Of a stretch of DNA of 64,000 nucleotides, positions 1 to 11,970 are shown piece after piece. The DNA is taken from NCBI GenBank assembly GCA_947179485.1, contig OX359249.1:47443415-47507414 (forward strand), given 5' to 3'. Position 1 is the first letter of the stretch. Each line of letters starts with the position of its first letter. A program made the translations under genes and the position numbers. The notes beneath the pieces were generated by a model. It was not told the DNA's origin, did no database searches, and saw nothing but the letters and a program-made list of their open reading frames with translations. Origin of the DNA: Allacma fusca (lineage: Eukaryota > Arthropoda > Collembola > Symphypleona > Sminthuridae).

Positions 1-167
1 TTGATCCAAACCAAACAAGATAATAATTGTATTATAAAAGTCAGGAAACAACTTTGTGATTAGTCTTCATCAAAAGTTTCCCAGGCATTCATTACATCGT
101 AACAATGTCCAATTCCACATTAGAGCTCAAGATTTTAAAGGTTTTTAGTCCCCTAAAACAATAATGT

Positions 168-170
<3 letters not shown>

Positions 171-221
<51 letters not shown>

Positions 222-230
222 CCTCCCTCC
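171..230. repeat. (CT)n then (CCCT)n microsatellite
   Basis: Uninterrupted CT from 171 to 217, then CCCT units to 230. Arg-Glu repeat frames read from it on the - strand are artefacts. Confidence 0.97.
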
Positions 231-3200
231 ACACTGAACAACCTCACAAAAAGGCTCAATTTGAAAAGGGATATCAAGTCGGAATGCTCGCAAATATAAG
301 TTCCCACTGAGGCTTGAAAGCTTAGAGCAAAGACGAAAATGCTCCAAGCATTTCCTTTCTATCAGAGATTCATGCTATGTATATACCCTGACGCAGAAGT
401 AAACAATACCACAATGAGAGGGTTCGTATGGGAGGTGTACTTACCATCCGAGCTTTTATTAGCTGTCAGATGACACACAGTCGTCCCTGAGTTTGAAACG
501 TAATTTTAATTAAATCAATTTAGTTAAATTGGCAGAAGCAAATACTTTTTCGACAGGGGAAACTTCTCCTCAAGTTATAACTTCCCCCCTGAACATACAT
601 ATGTACATACATACATCCTTAATTATCTAGGGACTCCGCCGTCCTTACACTAGCCGCACAGCTCCTATCCCTACTATCTGTAAATGTGAGCAGAGCAGCC
701 GGAGACATTTTCGAAACCTAGCAAAGTTTCCTACCTTTTTCAATTAATTACACCGCAGTTCACAACTGTATTATTATAATTTGATAATAAAGAGAAAATT
801 CAAATGTAGGACGACTGAGTGAGCAGTGACTCTTCCGTTCCTTCTCTACACTTGAGTTGAGACTATTGTAAATTTTCCTGCTAAAATCATAATTGGCTAT
901 GAGATTGATAGCTTGGGTGGAAATGCAGGATGGGACAAAATCCAACTACAAAATTTTATAGGAAACTCGTGTGCACAGCTGGAGAGTGTACTATTAAGGG
1001 CTCACTCAAATATAGTAGGGTGAGAATTGAGAATGTCTCTTGGGTGTGGGTATGGATAAATATATAAGTACATAGGTCTGAAGGAAGGGAGTGAGTAGGG
1101 ATGGGAATGTGGACCCCCTTAGAAAAACCATGAGGCCGCCAATAATTACCATTGTGATGATAGAGGAGGGCCTGCGAAAACGTCTGCGGTTTAAGGTAGG
1201 CAGGATGTGAAAAAACTGAGGGGAAGGTGTGAGGAGTTTTTAGTCCTGTATTTCCATGGGACTCATGAGTCTATATTGGAACGAGCCCTAATGAACATAT
1301 GGGACGCTTCCCTATACATGATGGAGAGATGTATAGGATGTATTGTAGATATAGCTGGAGAGAGGAAAAGGGGGGAGGAAAATAAATTGTGGAACGTAAA
1401 TAAAGAGAAGAGTTGGGGCAGGTACTCGCTCTTCCTTATCGCCATTACTATGTATTCATGCACTCCATACCTTTTTGGTGGGGACTCCAATGTAGAAACT
1501 AGAAACGTATACAGATGATAGAATAATCGATCCAATCTCAAGTTTTATTAGGAAAAGCTAACTTTGAACTTGGAAATACGGGGAATACGTCATGTGCCTA
1601 TTACTCCTCTCCGCTCAAATACTGTCATGTGCCTTCTACATTTTCGCACCAATACATATGTATGTCTCAGTATGCATAAATGTCCTTACAGGTATATCCC
1701 AGTCCTCAAAAAAAAAATATTAGCATCTCTAAGACCCCTCCGCTTCCCATCCTCCTCCCTACAAATTCCGTCCACAGGCTCCACTCATCTCTTCTTTCAG
1801 AAATGATAATAGAGCATTTCCATATCGAATTAACCTTATGCTCCAGAGTCAACCCATGCCTACACACTACACAACGATTATTCAACTCATCAAAATGAAG
1901 GAATTAAGCTGATCCTTTACAAATTTTAAGTATCTTTCGTGGATCTATGATGGTTCCGTTTTCCTCTAAATACTTCTTCAACGGTAGTCTTCCTTTACTC
2001 TATTTTTTTTTTTTTTAAAAGTAAGACTTTTTCCCTGTAACCTTAATATTCAGAACCTTCCCCTGAATAATTTTCCACGTCAGTCGAAATCAATTTTCCC
2101 ATTTGTTTTTTTTTTGTTTTTACTTTCTCACACTTATTATTATACACAATTGTACAGGAATTTCTGCAAGAACTGTAACATTAAAAATAGGGATTCGATG
2201 AAGGGAGAATACAGTAGAAAGACTGGTGAGAGTGGAGTTACATATTGCTATGTAATTGCACGTCTGTTCCTATGCATCCGTAGGGGCTTGACTTTGTTTG
2301 GGTGAAGGAACTAAATAGGAAGGAATCTTATATTGTGTACTAAAAGCCACTGTGAGCATAGCATCTGTTTAGGGACTGGATTTCCTGTTTTACACTAAAA
2401 GTCTCAAGTTGGTACATTTTGACATTTTACAAAGATCTCCTTTTTCGTGGGTTTCTGTTCCTGGGCGCCTGGAATGTATAAGCTGTGGAGCTACTACATA
2501 CTGTGAGTAGATATGTATTTATAAGGTCCCAGGGAATTTCTGTATTATGCACTGCACATGTATGCACATTGTATGGACAAGGACTGAAACTGAGGGGAAG
2601 AGTGATTCGGGTGTGATCAAGTCCGTACATAAGGATAAAAGAGGGAAGAAACTGCATTTGCCATCCTTAACGTCCGCCTCTCTTTTTCCTCTCTCTGTCT
2701 CTCTCTCTATCTTATCATGTTTTATTTCATTACGTTACACATATTTCGTCCTGATGTGCAAGTTTCTAATGTAACTTCCGTGCCCTTTGTCTATATCATG
2801 CCGAGTGACAATTTCGTAGTAAATGTCCCATGTGTAAATTGCTGGCTGAAGAAATGACCAATTTTTTCCCTCCTCCTTCACCTTTCCCAACTTAAATAAT
2901 ACAAGTCTTTATATATATACGTGTGGGGTTAATGGTTGATTGCGGGAGAAAAATCCAAGTCTGATGGAAAAATTAAATGGAAGTTCAGAAGGGGAAAAGT
3001 GGAATTACCTTCTAATATCCTACAGCTATTATCAGGAGCCTAGCGTACCGTAGTACAGGGCGGACGTCAAAAGTAAAACCAACTGTAGTCCCTACGCCAG
3101 TTGAGGGGACCCCATTTTACACGACACGAAATAAAATCCGATTATTTTTACGATTTCAACTTCTACACATTGATTCAACTCACACATACATTAGTACACA

Positions 3201-4635
3201 CTATATAGCTATAGCTATCTACATATATATGTATGTACATACATAGGTCCACACATATACAATATACACACAACCTGCCAATGCCACCTAATTGCAAGTT
3301 CCTATCAAATACACTCATGGTCATATTTGGCTATAGTTAGACATATACACACAAGTAACTCTATGCTGAAACCCCTACTATACATATTTACATGTCAAGT
3401 TTACATTCATTTGACTCGTTCGAGCTTTAATGGAAGGAAGAAACCAGTATAATAAACATACTTGCTCCCCTACGATTATAATTATATACTCTTCCAATTT
3501 TATGATTTTTTTTTGAGCCACTGTCTCGTCCCCAATATCAAAATTAAAACTTAACTGTAGGATATTTAAAAACAAATACTATCATTTAAGTAGGCTCATG
3601 CAATGTAAACATATGGTAATGTACTGAACGGGGCTCATTTATTTTACAAATAATTTGACTTAAATATCTTGTTTGAAAAACGGCTCAGGAATTTATCAAA
3701 ATAGACAATTGAAATTGTTCTAGTTTTGAAAGCTTGTAATTAATTATTAAATATGAACCTGTTCTAAATTAAATACATAATCGATATTTCAATAAACGGG
3801 TTCTTCTTGGATGGGGAGACTCTCTTCACAATAAGAGTCTCTGTTGAGTAATTAAGTGTCGAAGGTTGTTCTGAGGCTTTGTTAAAATATTACATGGACG
3901 CTTTATAGTACTACAGTACTGCCAGTGTATAGTGAGACCCATTGATTGCTCAATTGTGAGGAGTCCTACTTAAAACACTGGGGAGAGGAAAGGCGGAAAA
4001 ACAAACTGATGTTTTTTTTTTCAAGTGAATGACAATTGATAAGCACGGGTTAGGTTTGGAGATAACCATATACCAAAGGGAGAATTGCAAATTGTGGCCG
4101 TTAAGTGGGTACCTATGGATTGGGATCCTAATATACAGTATTTTGCATGGGAAATGTTCGGCCAGAAAGCAGCACGACGGAGGTATGGGAGGGCAAGAGG
4201 AGCTATGAGCTATAACCTGTAACGTTATACATTTTGTTTGTAAATGTAATTACTAAAATGTTTGGAATATGTTTCAAGTTTAATAATAGTGCTACATAGG
4301 ACAAAGGAATGGGATAAACAAAAGCTACTAAATAAATTCGTATGAGCACAAAAAGGTTGCATGCTCAGCCTACATAGGTTTGCCAAAACCTATGTATGTA
4401 GTCGACTGGGGGGATCCAATATGTAGTCCTGCATAAGTGCATATAATAAAACCATATGACATTCAAGTTCTGTACTTGTGCATATATGTAGGCATCTATA
4501 CACAGAGCCGACCAACTTGCACAGTTCATGGCCAGGCATCAAGTTTGATTTGCAAATTGCAAATTACTCAACAGTCAATATAGTCAGTTGTTTTTGTTCG
4601 CCGACTTTTAAAGGTTATTTTTCATGTAACATTAG

Positions 4636-4655
4636 CACACACACTCACACTCACA

Positions 4656-4700
<45 letters not shown>

Positions 4701-4720
4701 ACACACACACACACACATAC
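4636..4720. repeat. (CA)n microsatellite, interrupted
   Basis: About 85 bases of CA with CACT and CATA interruptions. The Thr-His frame across it is an artefact. Confidence 0.97.
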
Positions 4721-5673
4721 ATGCTTGAGGATACAATTACCTCTGAAGAACATCGTCACAGGAAAATGAAAAACTCTGGTGAATCTTTACGCTTCGGAAC
4801 TAATCTAGTCCAAGAGAAGTCCAAACGCGTTTAGAAAAAGAGGAAATTTTTCTTGTACTGTTAAATGTACCCATATCTGTGAAATGGCTGGGATGCTGTG
4901 CAGTTGTAAGTAGTATAAGTATATTCATGTACATCTGTAATATGTAACGTACATATTTACATATATAAATATATGTATCTACCTGGAATTTAAATGGAAT
5001 CCTGGCTTGCTTCACATGAATAGTTAGACACAGGTGAATCTCATGAGTTCCTACACTCGCCACATTATGCATTGGAGCACGTCTCTAACCCAAATATGAC
5101 TTGAGTAAATAATCCGCATTTAAAATGATGCAGCAGATAGAATTAATACCTAGGTAGGAGAATTAAATTAATTGCTATCATCATCATCTAGTCTCATTAG
5201 CGGGAGCATTGGTTCCCTCTGTTGCAAGAGGTGAGGTAGAACTTGGGAAATTATGTTTTAATTGCTTAACTAACAAGGCTTGTAAAAGAGTATGGCATTA
5301 GCTTCTCCACCTCTCAAGTCATTTATATTTTGTGGGCTGAAAAGAAACAAAATATTTTATTCTATGTCCTTCTCCTCTGTGTATGTATGTATGTATGTGC
5401 ACACTTCGGGATTTCCAGAATTTAATCTTTTATAATTAATATTGTCTGCGTGTGAAGGGAAATCATCATGGTTAGGTTATTAATGTATGGATCCTTGTAT
5501 GAAGGGAAAAAATGTGCATATTTCGGAATCATGTATCATCAGCCATAGGAAATAAATTAGAGTGAGCTGAAAGGGGTAACAGGAGTTAGGAAAAAGCTGG
5601 ATTAAAACTTGATAAGAAAAACATGAGCAGTAATACCTACGCAGCAAAACTTTTTTTTTACCCTATGAGCTGT

Positions 5674-5725
5674 TGTGTGTGTGTGTGTGTATCTGTGTGT
5701 GTATGTGTGTGTGTGTGTGTGTGTG
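5674..5725. repeat. (TG)n microsatellite
   Basis: TG repeat with ATC and TAT interruptions. Confidence 0.95.
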
Positions 5726-6443
5726 CTAGTGTGCAGTGGAAATGATGTAATTTGTTTTGTTTAATGATAACCACAAGGGCAAAAGTTGCAAGTTTCTTGA
5801 TTGGAAATATTTTTTTTCTCGCTCCAACCCATCAACTTCTCTCACTCCATACCATATGAGAGAGCATTATTTAATTATTATCGTTTCGAAAGTCAAAGGA
5901 AACTGTTCGTGTGAACGTGATTATGTACATGTAATTACTAAATACTTAATATTTACTCTCCGTTTCCATACTGTCATGACATGGACGACCCACTGGGATT
6001 GGATTTGAAACTACTAAAGATTTAAAATAGAATATGACATGGTGGATGAATATAGACGGACCAACATCAAACAAAAATAAACCTCCAGTTTATACTTCAT
6101 CAATGTTTAGAAACTTGTCCCGTGTAATAAAAATCATAGAAACGTATAAGAGAGTATGTAGACTCCTATCGAGAGTACCCACTTAAAGCTCCAGATCAAA
6201 AGAAATACGCTCGTGGTTTTCCACTAACATCCGTGAGAGTATATTATAAAACCTATATCTAATTATATTAGAGAGCTAAAAACAAATGTAGCAATCATAT
6301 CCGTACATTAAGTCGTTTCCGCCCTGCGCTCTTAATTTCACAGTACGAAAACTTGTTTCCCCCAAGTATATCCATTGAATTTAGAGTGGATGCTGTAAAG
6401 TTAAGTTTTCTGCAAATTTTTTTTTCTACGTATGGTTTAAAAT

Positions 6444-6448
<5 letters not shown>

Positions 6449-6484
<36 letters not shown>
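6449..6484. repeat. (GA)n microsatellite
   Basis: Pure GA repeat. Confidence 0.96.
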
Positions 6485-6489
<5 letters not shown>

Positions 6490-7543
6490 CGCACCAGAGA
6501 TTGTAAATATTTTTTTGTCCGCTGCTGCCATTCCATGAACCAACATGGAAGGCATTTAGATCGGCATTTACATAAAATGAGGTTGGGTATATGATTTCCA
6601 TTTCATTAGGTCAGGCCTGAGCAACTGTGAGTTATATCGGATTTCAGATCCTAATGCCTAATGCGCTCAACAATTTTATAAATCTACATAGATACAAACT
6701 CGGGCCTATTAGGAGATGATACATATCCCAGGACACAAAACCCTCATTACACTACAGCACCGTAGCATATAAGTATAGAGAGCCTGAGACCAGAAAACGT
6801 TTCTTTGTGCTGTAATTACTGCATACGTAATTTATTATTCGACACATTTATCGTTTCTCTTCAGAACCACTTACATAATTTCAGTCGCTTATTCCACTGT
6901 TATTAATAGCAAGCTCAGCTCTGTAATTCCCAAGAAGTCCCAATCAATCAGCAACAGTGAGCTTTCCGTACCCTGGGCCCTGTCATATACACACAGAACT
7001 CCGCTCACACACATATACATTGTATATACGTAATTATAGGTATGCATATAATCACTCAGCTATATCTCTGAGGGTCTGGCGTATAGGGAAACATTTTATC
7101 TAAATCATTTGACACTTAACTCCCTCAAGTATCTACATATAAAGTACAGTCATACTAAAATAATTATAATCAAAAAATACTAACATGACTAATAATTCGG
7201 AATGATTCTGAAGGAACTGTGGGATTTTTTTGAGGAACTTATCCCTTCCATGACCAGACGCCATCCTTTTATGCAACATGACTCTCTTCAATACATAGTG
7301 TCATAATTTATTGCTAAACAGCCAAATTGTCCATAAAGCCCAATAGTACAGCCCAAGGCCTATTTCTCACACGCAGGCTGAAAGTAATGACTCCGCTCCT
7401 CGAGCGTCCGTCCCCATACATACATAATATAGTGGAACCATATTTGGAAACATGTCAAGATCCTGTCAGATTCTTAAATCCTATAGGAGTGCAAACTGAC
7501 AAAAATATGGTAAGCCATGCATTAAAATACTCAGGACGTAAGC

Positions 7544-7562
7544 AAAAAAAAAAAAAAAAAAA
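7544..7562. repeat. Poly(A) run
   Basis: About 19 consecutive A. No retrotransposon body is visible upstream. Confidence 0.9.
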
Positions 7563-8403
7563 GAAAGTAAAACCCTCATAGTTTGAAAATATCAACCTTA
7601 TCTACGTCAACCATTTTGATTTGAACAAAGGGGGAAAATGTAAACCCCAGTTAATGACAACGTTATAAATAAAAAGAGGGCCAAAGAAAACATGGGATGT
7701 AAACGGCAAACAATATAGTACCTCCTTATATCTCTCCCCCAAAACGTCAGGACACAAAAACATGCAATTACTCCTCTATATATAAGTATATGAATACTAT
7801 ACGAAAGGGAAAAAAAAACTACAAACGATAATAAAAGACAGAGACCAGGCTTAAACGAACTTGTGAACTTTCTTTGAATGTTATTAGTTGGTTTTTGGTT
7901 TGCTTTAAAATCTTTACGATTCTTCTGGGGTATATGTAGACTCTATGCTACTATGTCTAGAGACCATTCTATAGGACCTCCATGGACTTGAAGAAGAAGG
8001 AGGGAATCGGGATGTATAATAGCAAGTTTTTGGTAGATTTGGGACTCCTGGGTTTTCCTATATTTGCTCCTTAATATTGTGGCAACTAAAATCGAGGGTT
8101 AGGGGCAGCGGGTGAAGGAAGTTTCTCAAGTTTTAGAAGCATTGGGAAAAAAAAAGAAGGGAAGGAAAATGCGGCATATATTCAATGAATTCACTCTGCA
8201 CAATATAACCACATTCAAAAAGGTATGTAGATATTCCCATCAAATTATGGGCTCTCGGCCTGTATAAAAACCCCTCGATATAATGCTATAACCCTGTGTA
8301 TTATATACCCAGAGACACACGCACATGCACAGAACAATTTTGTATTTGGGTTGTTGGGAGAGCTGAGAGCGGAGCATTGGATGATGGTGCGAGTTGAGTG
8401 AGA

Positions 8404-8428
8404 AGAGAGAGAGAGAGAGAGAGAGAGA
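8404..8428. repeat. (GA)n microsatellite near candidate promoter
   Basis: GA repeat about 50 bases upstream of the initiator-like TCAGTA. Confidence 0.95.
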
Positions 8429-8475
8429 CGGAACTTTATAGGAATAGCATAGGAACCCTCCCCAGCTCCCAACAT

Positions 8476-8481
8476 TCAGTA
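8476..8481 (+). promoter_or_regulatory. Initiator-like TCAGTA downstream of a GA tract
   Basis: TCAGTA fits the arthropod initiator TCAGTY closely. A 25-base GA tract ends about 50 bases upstream. At +18 to +27 the sequence CGAGAGAGAC matches the motif-ten-element pattern at 7 of 10 positions by my count. A DPE at +28 is not seen. Suggestive only. Confidence 0.22.
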
Positions 8482-9058
8482 TCCACTGAGTTTTCGAGAG
8501 AGACGCAAGAAAAACGGTCTGTGTGACGCTGATCTTTCGTTGAGGGAAATAGCGTGCTCCATCCTGCTATATATGAAGCAGTCTCTCGTGTCTTCTGTCA
8601 CTCTCCCGTTCCTTCATATAAGCAGCCTTCAACTTTGCTTGAAGGCCCTGTATGTTATTACAATTATATTTATAGGAACACAGTGAGAAAGTTTTTTTTT
8701 TTTTTCGCTGGCTTTGACATTGAACTCTGTATATGTGTTTGTGTGTGTGTATTTGTGTGTGTGTGTGAGTGTGTATATCATTTGAATACATTTATTCTCC
8801 ATACAGCCAAAAATTCTGGAATTGTCATTAGTGAGCTAACGGACGGTAAAATGAAAATAATTCATTCTGGATGCTAATAAATACCAAAAAAAAAACAATT
8901 TGAGCTATTTACGGGGCAAATTATAGAGATAGAGCCCTATCTCAAAAAAGTGCACAGTGAACTTGTGGAATTCCGAGGATTTATTCCGACAGTTTGATAA
9001 TTTACATTATTTATGAAGAAGCAGCAGTGAAGCCAGACTTTGGGAAGGAAACATTTTC

Positions 9059-9062
<4 letters not shown>

Positions 9063-9100
<38 letters not shown>
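9063..9100. repeat. (GA)n microsatellite
   Basis: Pure GA repeat about 130 bases upstream of the acceptor at 9229. Confidence 0.96.
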
Positions 9101-9103
<3 letters not shown>

Positions 9104-9229
9104 GATCTTGTTACTTACTCAACATCAAAATAAATTTTTAAAACATTTCCGCTCATTCATGCTGACTCGAGGATGTGGTGGAACGTAATGTGAGATTATA
9201 AATAATAAGACTAGCCTTTGTTTGATTTT

Positions 9230-9445
9230 GCAGAATTTAAACAAGAAGAAGAAGAATTGGAGGAAAAAGTAATCAGTTTTTCGACCAAGACGATATGCAT
9301 GGTAGGACCCGAAGATTTGGTAAATCCAAAAGGAGCAGAACTGTTGCTCTCACAGAGTCAACGAAGACGACGACAGGAACAAAGAAAAGTTTCCCTGCTA
9401 ATGGCCCTCAAATTATATTACAATTTTGTGACAATAGATTTGTGA
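9230..9445 (+). CDS. Possible exon or leader segment with a 71-codon open frame
   Basis: A pyrimidine-rich tract ending TTTTGCAG is followed at 9230 by a frame open to a TGA at 9443-9445. The frame starts with an acidic run (QEEEELEEK) and later has a basic run (SQRRRRQEQRK). I recognise no family. The acidic run comes from a GAAGAAGAAG repeat, which lowers its weight and could instead act as a splicing enhancer. It lies about 1.8 kb upstream of the ARID5 start codon on the same strand. It could be an untranslated 5' exon of ARID5, the last exon of an unknown upstream gene, or chance. A transcript would decide. Confidence 0.2.
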   Translation, partial: AEFKQEEEELEEKVISFSTKTICMVGPEDLVNPKGAELLLSQSQRRRRQEQRKVSLLMALKLYYNFVTIDL

Positions 9446-11011
9446 CTCATTGTAAGCCTCTCAGATTGTGAAGAAAATTCGTTCCAATTTCAAGACCAGT
9501 GCTGAATGTCAACGTGATCACATTATGAGAATTCCTATCCTTCCTTCCTCTCGTATCGATACTACTACTACTACGTCCAGGCTGAACCTTACTCGGACAA
9601 CTACAAAATATTATTTATGTAGCCAAAATCCCACGAGGGCTATAGTATTATTACACGGCTCCGTCTGAGTTTTTTCCACTCCGGGTTTCTCACACATATA
9701 TATATACTTATATATAATTTATATAGTCCGTGTTCCTTGAGGGAGCTATACCGTCTCAACACCCATCATGTGATTGCTGGTTGTGAGACTCTCAGGATAT
9801 ATATATATAATTATCTATACGAAATAAATACGCATCGTATCTCTTCCCAACGCAATTGGATCCTCTTTATGTACGGTGGAGAGGAGATCTGCAATATTAA
9901 TAGAGGAACTCCACACGGACTCCAGTCCATTCCTAATTGTTAGTGATTGCAAGGTGTATTTAGACCTATCAATGGTGGAGGAGTGAGATCACAAGTTCAG
10001 AGACGCAGTAGATTTATGCGAAGTTTTTTTTTATTTACAAACTGTCAAAGTGAAGTGTCGTGTCACTACCACTACCTGTCCTCTACTCCAGTGTATTGTG
10101 ACTCGGGTACTGCATCGTCAAGCACATGCTGAGAGAAGTTAAGAAACTCTGAAATTAGCAGTTGAGAAAGAGCCTACCAAAGGACGCTCCTGTCATCAAC
10201 AAAAATTAGCTGGGGGATTATCTATTCATGGGAGATCAGGATTACTTCCTTTGAACAATTATTTGTGGAATAAAAAAAGAGAATTATTATTATACCGTCT
10301 GAAATTTCTCTCTTTCAATGGTTCTTTCTAACAAATTTCAATTAAGCCGGTTCCCTTTCAATTAGATCATTTGGTCCTTGATTAATTCCGATCGGTCGAG
10401 GGAATCAGTCCGGTTGAGAAACTTTCCTTTTAGCAATTTGGAACAAAGGAATCCCATTCCCCTTGAGCTATCCTATTTGTAGATATGTACTCTGTGTTTC
10501 GGATGATCTTGAACTGAGAGCCCCGAGTTTTTTTTTCGTCCAACAGGAAATATTTATGGAAACCTGTGCAAGTAATAATTATAATTACTGCAAGTGCGGA
10601 TGACAACCAAAGAACAAAGTTTGAGGGTAGTTCCCAGTTAGTTCTTTTTGTGCTTATGATTGTAACAATTACATAATTATATGAACCCACATTGTTGAAG
10701 TTTCTGCGAAAATTATTCAACAAATTCCAGCCCCATCGGAAAGGGACTTTTTCCTTCCCTTTCATTCCTCCTCTTGACGTGCATGTCACAGTCGTTATTA
10801 CATACAATTAGGAGGACAGTGTCATCAGACTTGGTAATATATAGTGTGTAGTATAGGGATCTATGTAGGAAATCTTTGCTAAAGCCCGAATTGTGTGTGA
10901 GCACAAGGTGTTATCCTGTTCAGCTCGAAACCAGTCAAGTGGAACTCAACGCAGTGCTGTCCTATTTTTTTGCCTGCATAGATATTTCCTGGAAAATTTT
11001 AAACATTTCCT

Positions 11012-11019
11012 TATATAAA
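11012..11019 (+). promoter_or_regulatory. TATA-box-like motif upstream of ARID5 exon 1
   Basis: TATATAAA lies about 30 bases upstream of a GC-richer segment (GCGGCTGCTCTGCTG), which would place a start near 11042 and give a leader of about 205 nt with no ATG before 11248. TA-rich octamers are common in this AT-rich DNA, so position is the main support. Confidence 0.3.
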
Positions 11020-11041
11020 TATATATACAAGCGGCTGCTCT

Positions 11042-11271
11042 GCTGTTGGAGGAAGCTGTACCCCAAGAATTACTGAGGAAGAGCTACGGACGAAAATCGG
11101 CAACCTCCCCCTACTTATCTCCCTCAAATACTGTCACATTGGGAGACAGTCTTGAAGCCCTTCTAATCCCATTTCCCTCTAATTTTCACACCAATTTTGG
11201 ATTTCCAAACGTACAAGATTGCCAAAGGAACCAATAATCATTTCCACATGGGGTCGAACAAAGAAGTTCAG
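11042..11271 (+). other. ARID5 exon 1 (leader plus eight codons)
   Basis: The 3' border is well supported: CAG/GTAAAG at 11271/11272 is a near-consensus donor. The 5' border is only a guess, from the TATA-like motif at 11012. The leader has no ATG before 11248 and an in-frame TAA at 11164-11166, so 11248 is the first usable start in its frame. A second frame (11046-11237) is open but lacks an ATG and stops before the start codon, so I do not call it a protein. Confidence 0.5.
11248..11271 (+). CDS. ARID5: ARID5 coding exon 1 (start codon, 8 codons)
   Basis: ATG at 11248 opens eight codons, MGSNKEVQ, ending exactly at CAG/GTAAAG in phase 0. Exon 2 also begins in phase 0. The join reads MGSNKEVQ-LMGLLGRHGSY, which matches the layout of vertebrate ARID5B as I recall it: a start Met, about six variable residues, Gln, a hydrophobic pair, Gly, then HG-x-Y. 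In vertebrates too the first coding exon is very short. The alternative is that another first exon is used and this one is coincidental. The matching phase, conserved spacing, strong donor and ATG-free leader together make it the best candidate. It cannot be found by ORF length and a gene finder would probably miss it. Confidence 0.72.
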
Positions 11272-11929
11272 GTAAAGAGTTTATTTCATTTTTTTTTGTC
11301 ACTATCACAAATGTCATTACACATAGATTTCCATAGTTGTTGCAATCCCCCTTCTGTAATTTTTTTTCATTTGTTATTTCAGTAATGATAACATATGTCA
11401 ATATCACATGCGTTCTGTGGGATGATAATCTCTTTGTGGTATTTTTTTTAATCAGAACAGCTCCGTCACAAGTGGGTAGAGATAAAATAAGCTTGCAATA
11501 ATATTAATCTGTTGTAGTTTGCATGCAGGATGGATGGTCGAAACTGTGAGCGACTCAGGAGGAAATCATAATTTAAATATAAAGTTTTTTTTGTTTCTTC
11601 TATTGTACTGGATACGTACATTACATGCATATCTGCAGAAGGCTAGTGTGTTTGGTGGGCGGTGGTAGTCTATCTGGAAAGTGGATGGGACATTTAAAGG
11701 GAAAATTTGTTTTATATATTATATCTGGATAATTGAATGAAAACTTGAAATTGTTGAACATCTGCTTCTTCCTTCCCCCTTTTTGCCCTGTAATTTTTGG
11801 TCCCAGCCAAATGGGGTTTCATGTACAAAAAAATGCATACACTGAATTGAGTATACAACATGTCGGCCATTAAATTGATCATTTGATGACCATGACGTGT
11901 CATGCATTCCTTTTCTTTTTTGTTCATTG

Positions 11930-11930
<1 letters not shown>

Positions 11931-11967
<37 letters not shown>

Positions 11968-11970
11968 CTC
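11931..11970. repeat. (TC)n then (TATC)n microsatellite
   Basis: TC repeat passing into TATC units. Confidence 0.95.

Larger units (their letters stand above)
1..8403. other. Non-coding region upstream of the ARID5 locus
   Basis: I recognise no exon here. The longest frames (1207-1518 on + and 1263-1541 on -) overlap each other on opposite strands and match no family I know, so I treat them as chance. The stretch holds simple repeats, listed separately, and scattered TACATA/TATGTA words. By eye the + strand is richer in A and C than the region after 11 kb. It may be intergenic, or part of another gene's intron; the sequence alone does not decide. Confidence 0.5.
8404..11247 (+). promoter_or_regulatory. 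Candidate promoter and 5' leader zone of the ARID5 gene
   Basis: This stretch precedes the ARID5 start codon. It contains a GA tract (8404-8428), an arthropod-like initiator TCAGTA (8476-8481), a second GA tract (9063-9100), a good splice acceptor ending at 9229, and a TATATAAA box (11012-11019). CpG dinucleotides look commoner here than in the flanks. From 10866 to 11247 I find no ATG, as expected of a leader. Which signal is the real start is not resolved: transcription could begin near 11042 with a short leader, or near 8478 with a long or spliced one. Confidence 0.4.

Noticed and set aside
1207-1541. Overlapping open frames on both strands (103 and 92 codons)
   Set aside because: They cover each other on opposite strands, match no family I know, and have no convincing splice sites; long frames on both strands are expected by chance in a 64-kb window.
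4478-4834. 118-codon frame with a Thr-His run
   Set aside because: Its length is owed to the CA microsatellite at 4636-4720; the flanks have no recognisable protein.
7544-7562. Poly(A) run as the tail of a retrotransposed copy
   Set aside because: No target duplication or recognisable retrotransposon or gene copy lies upstream.
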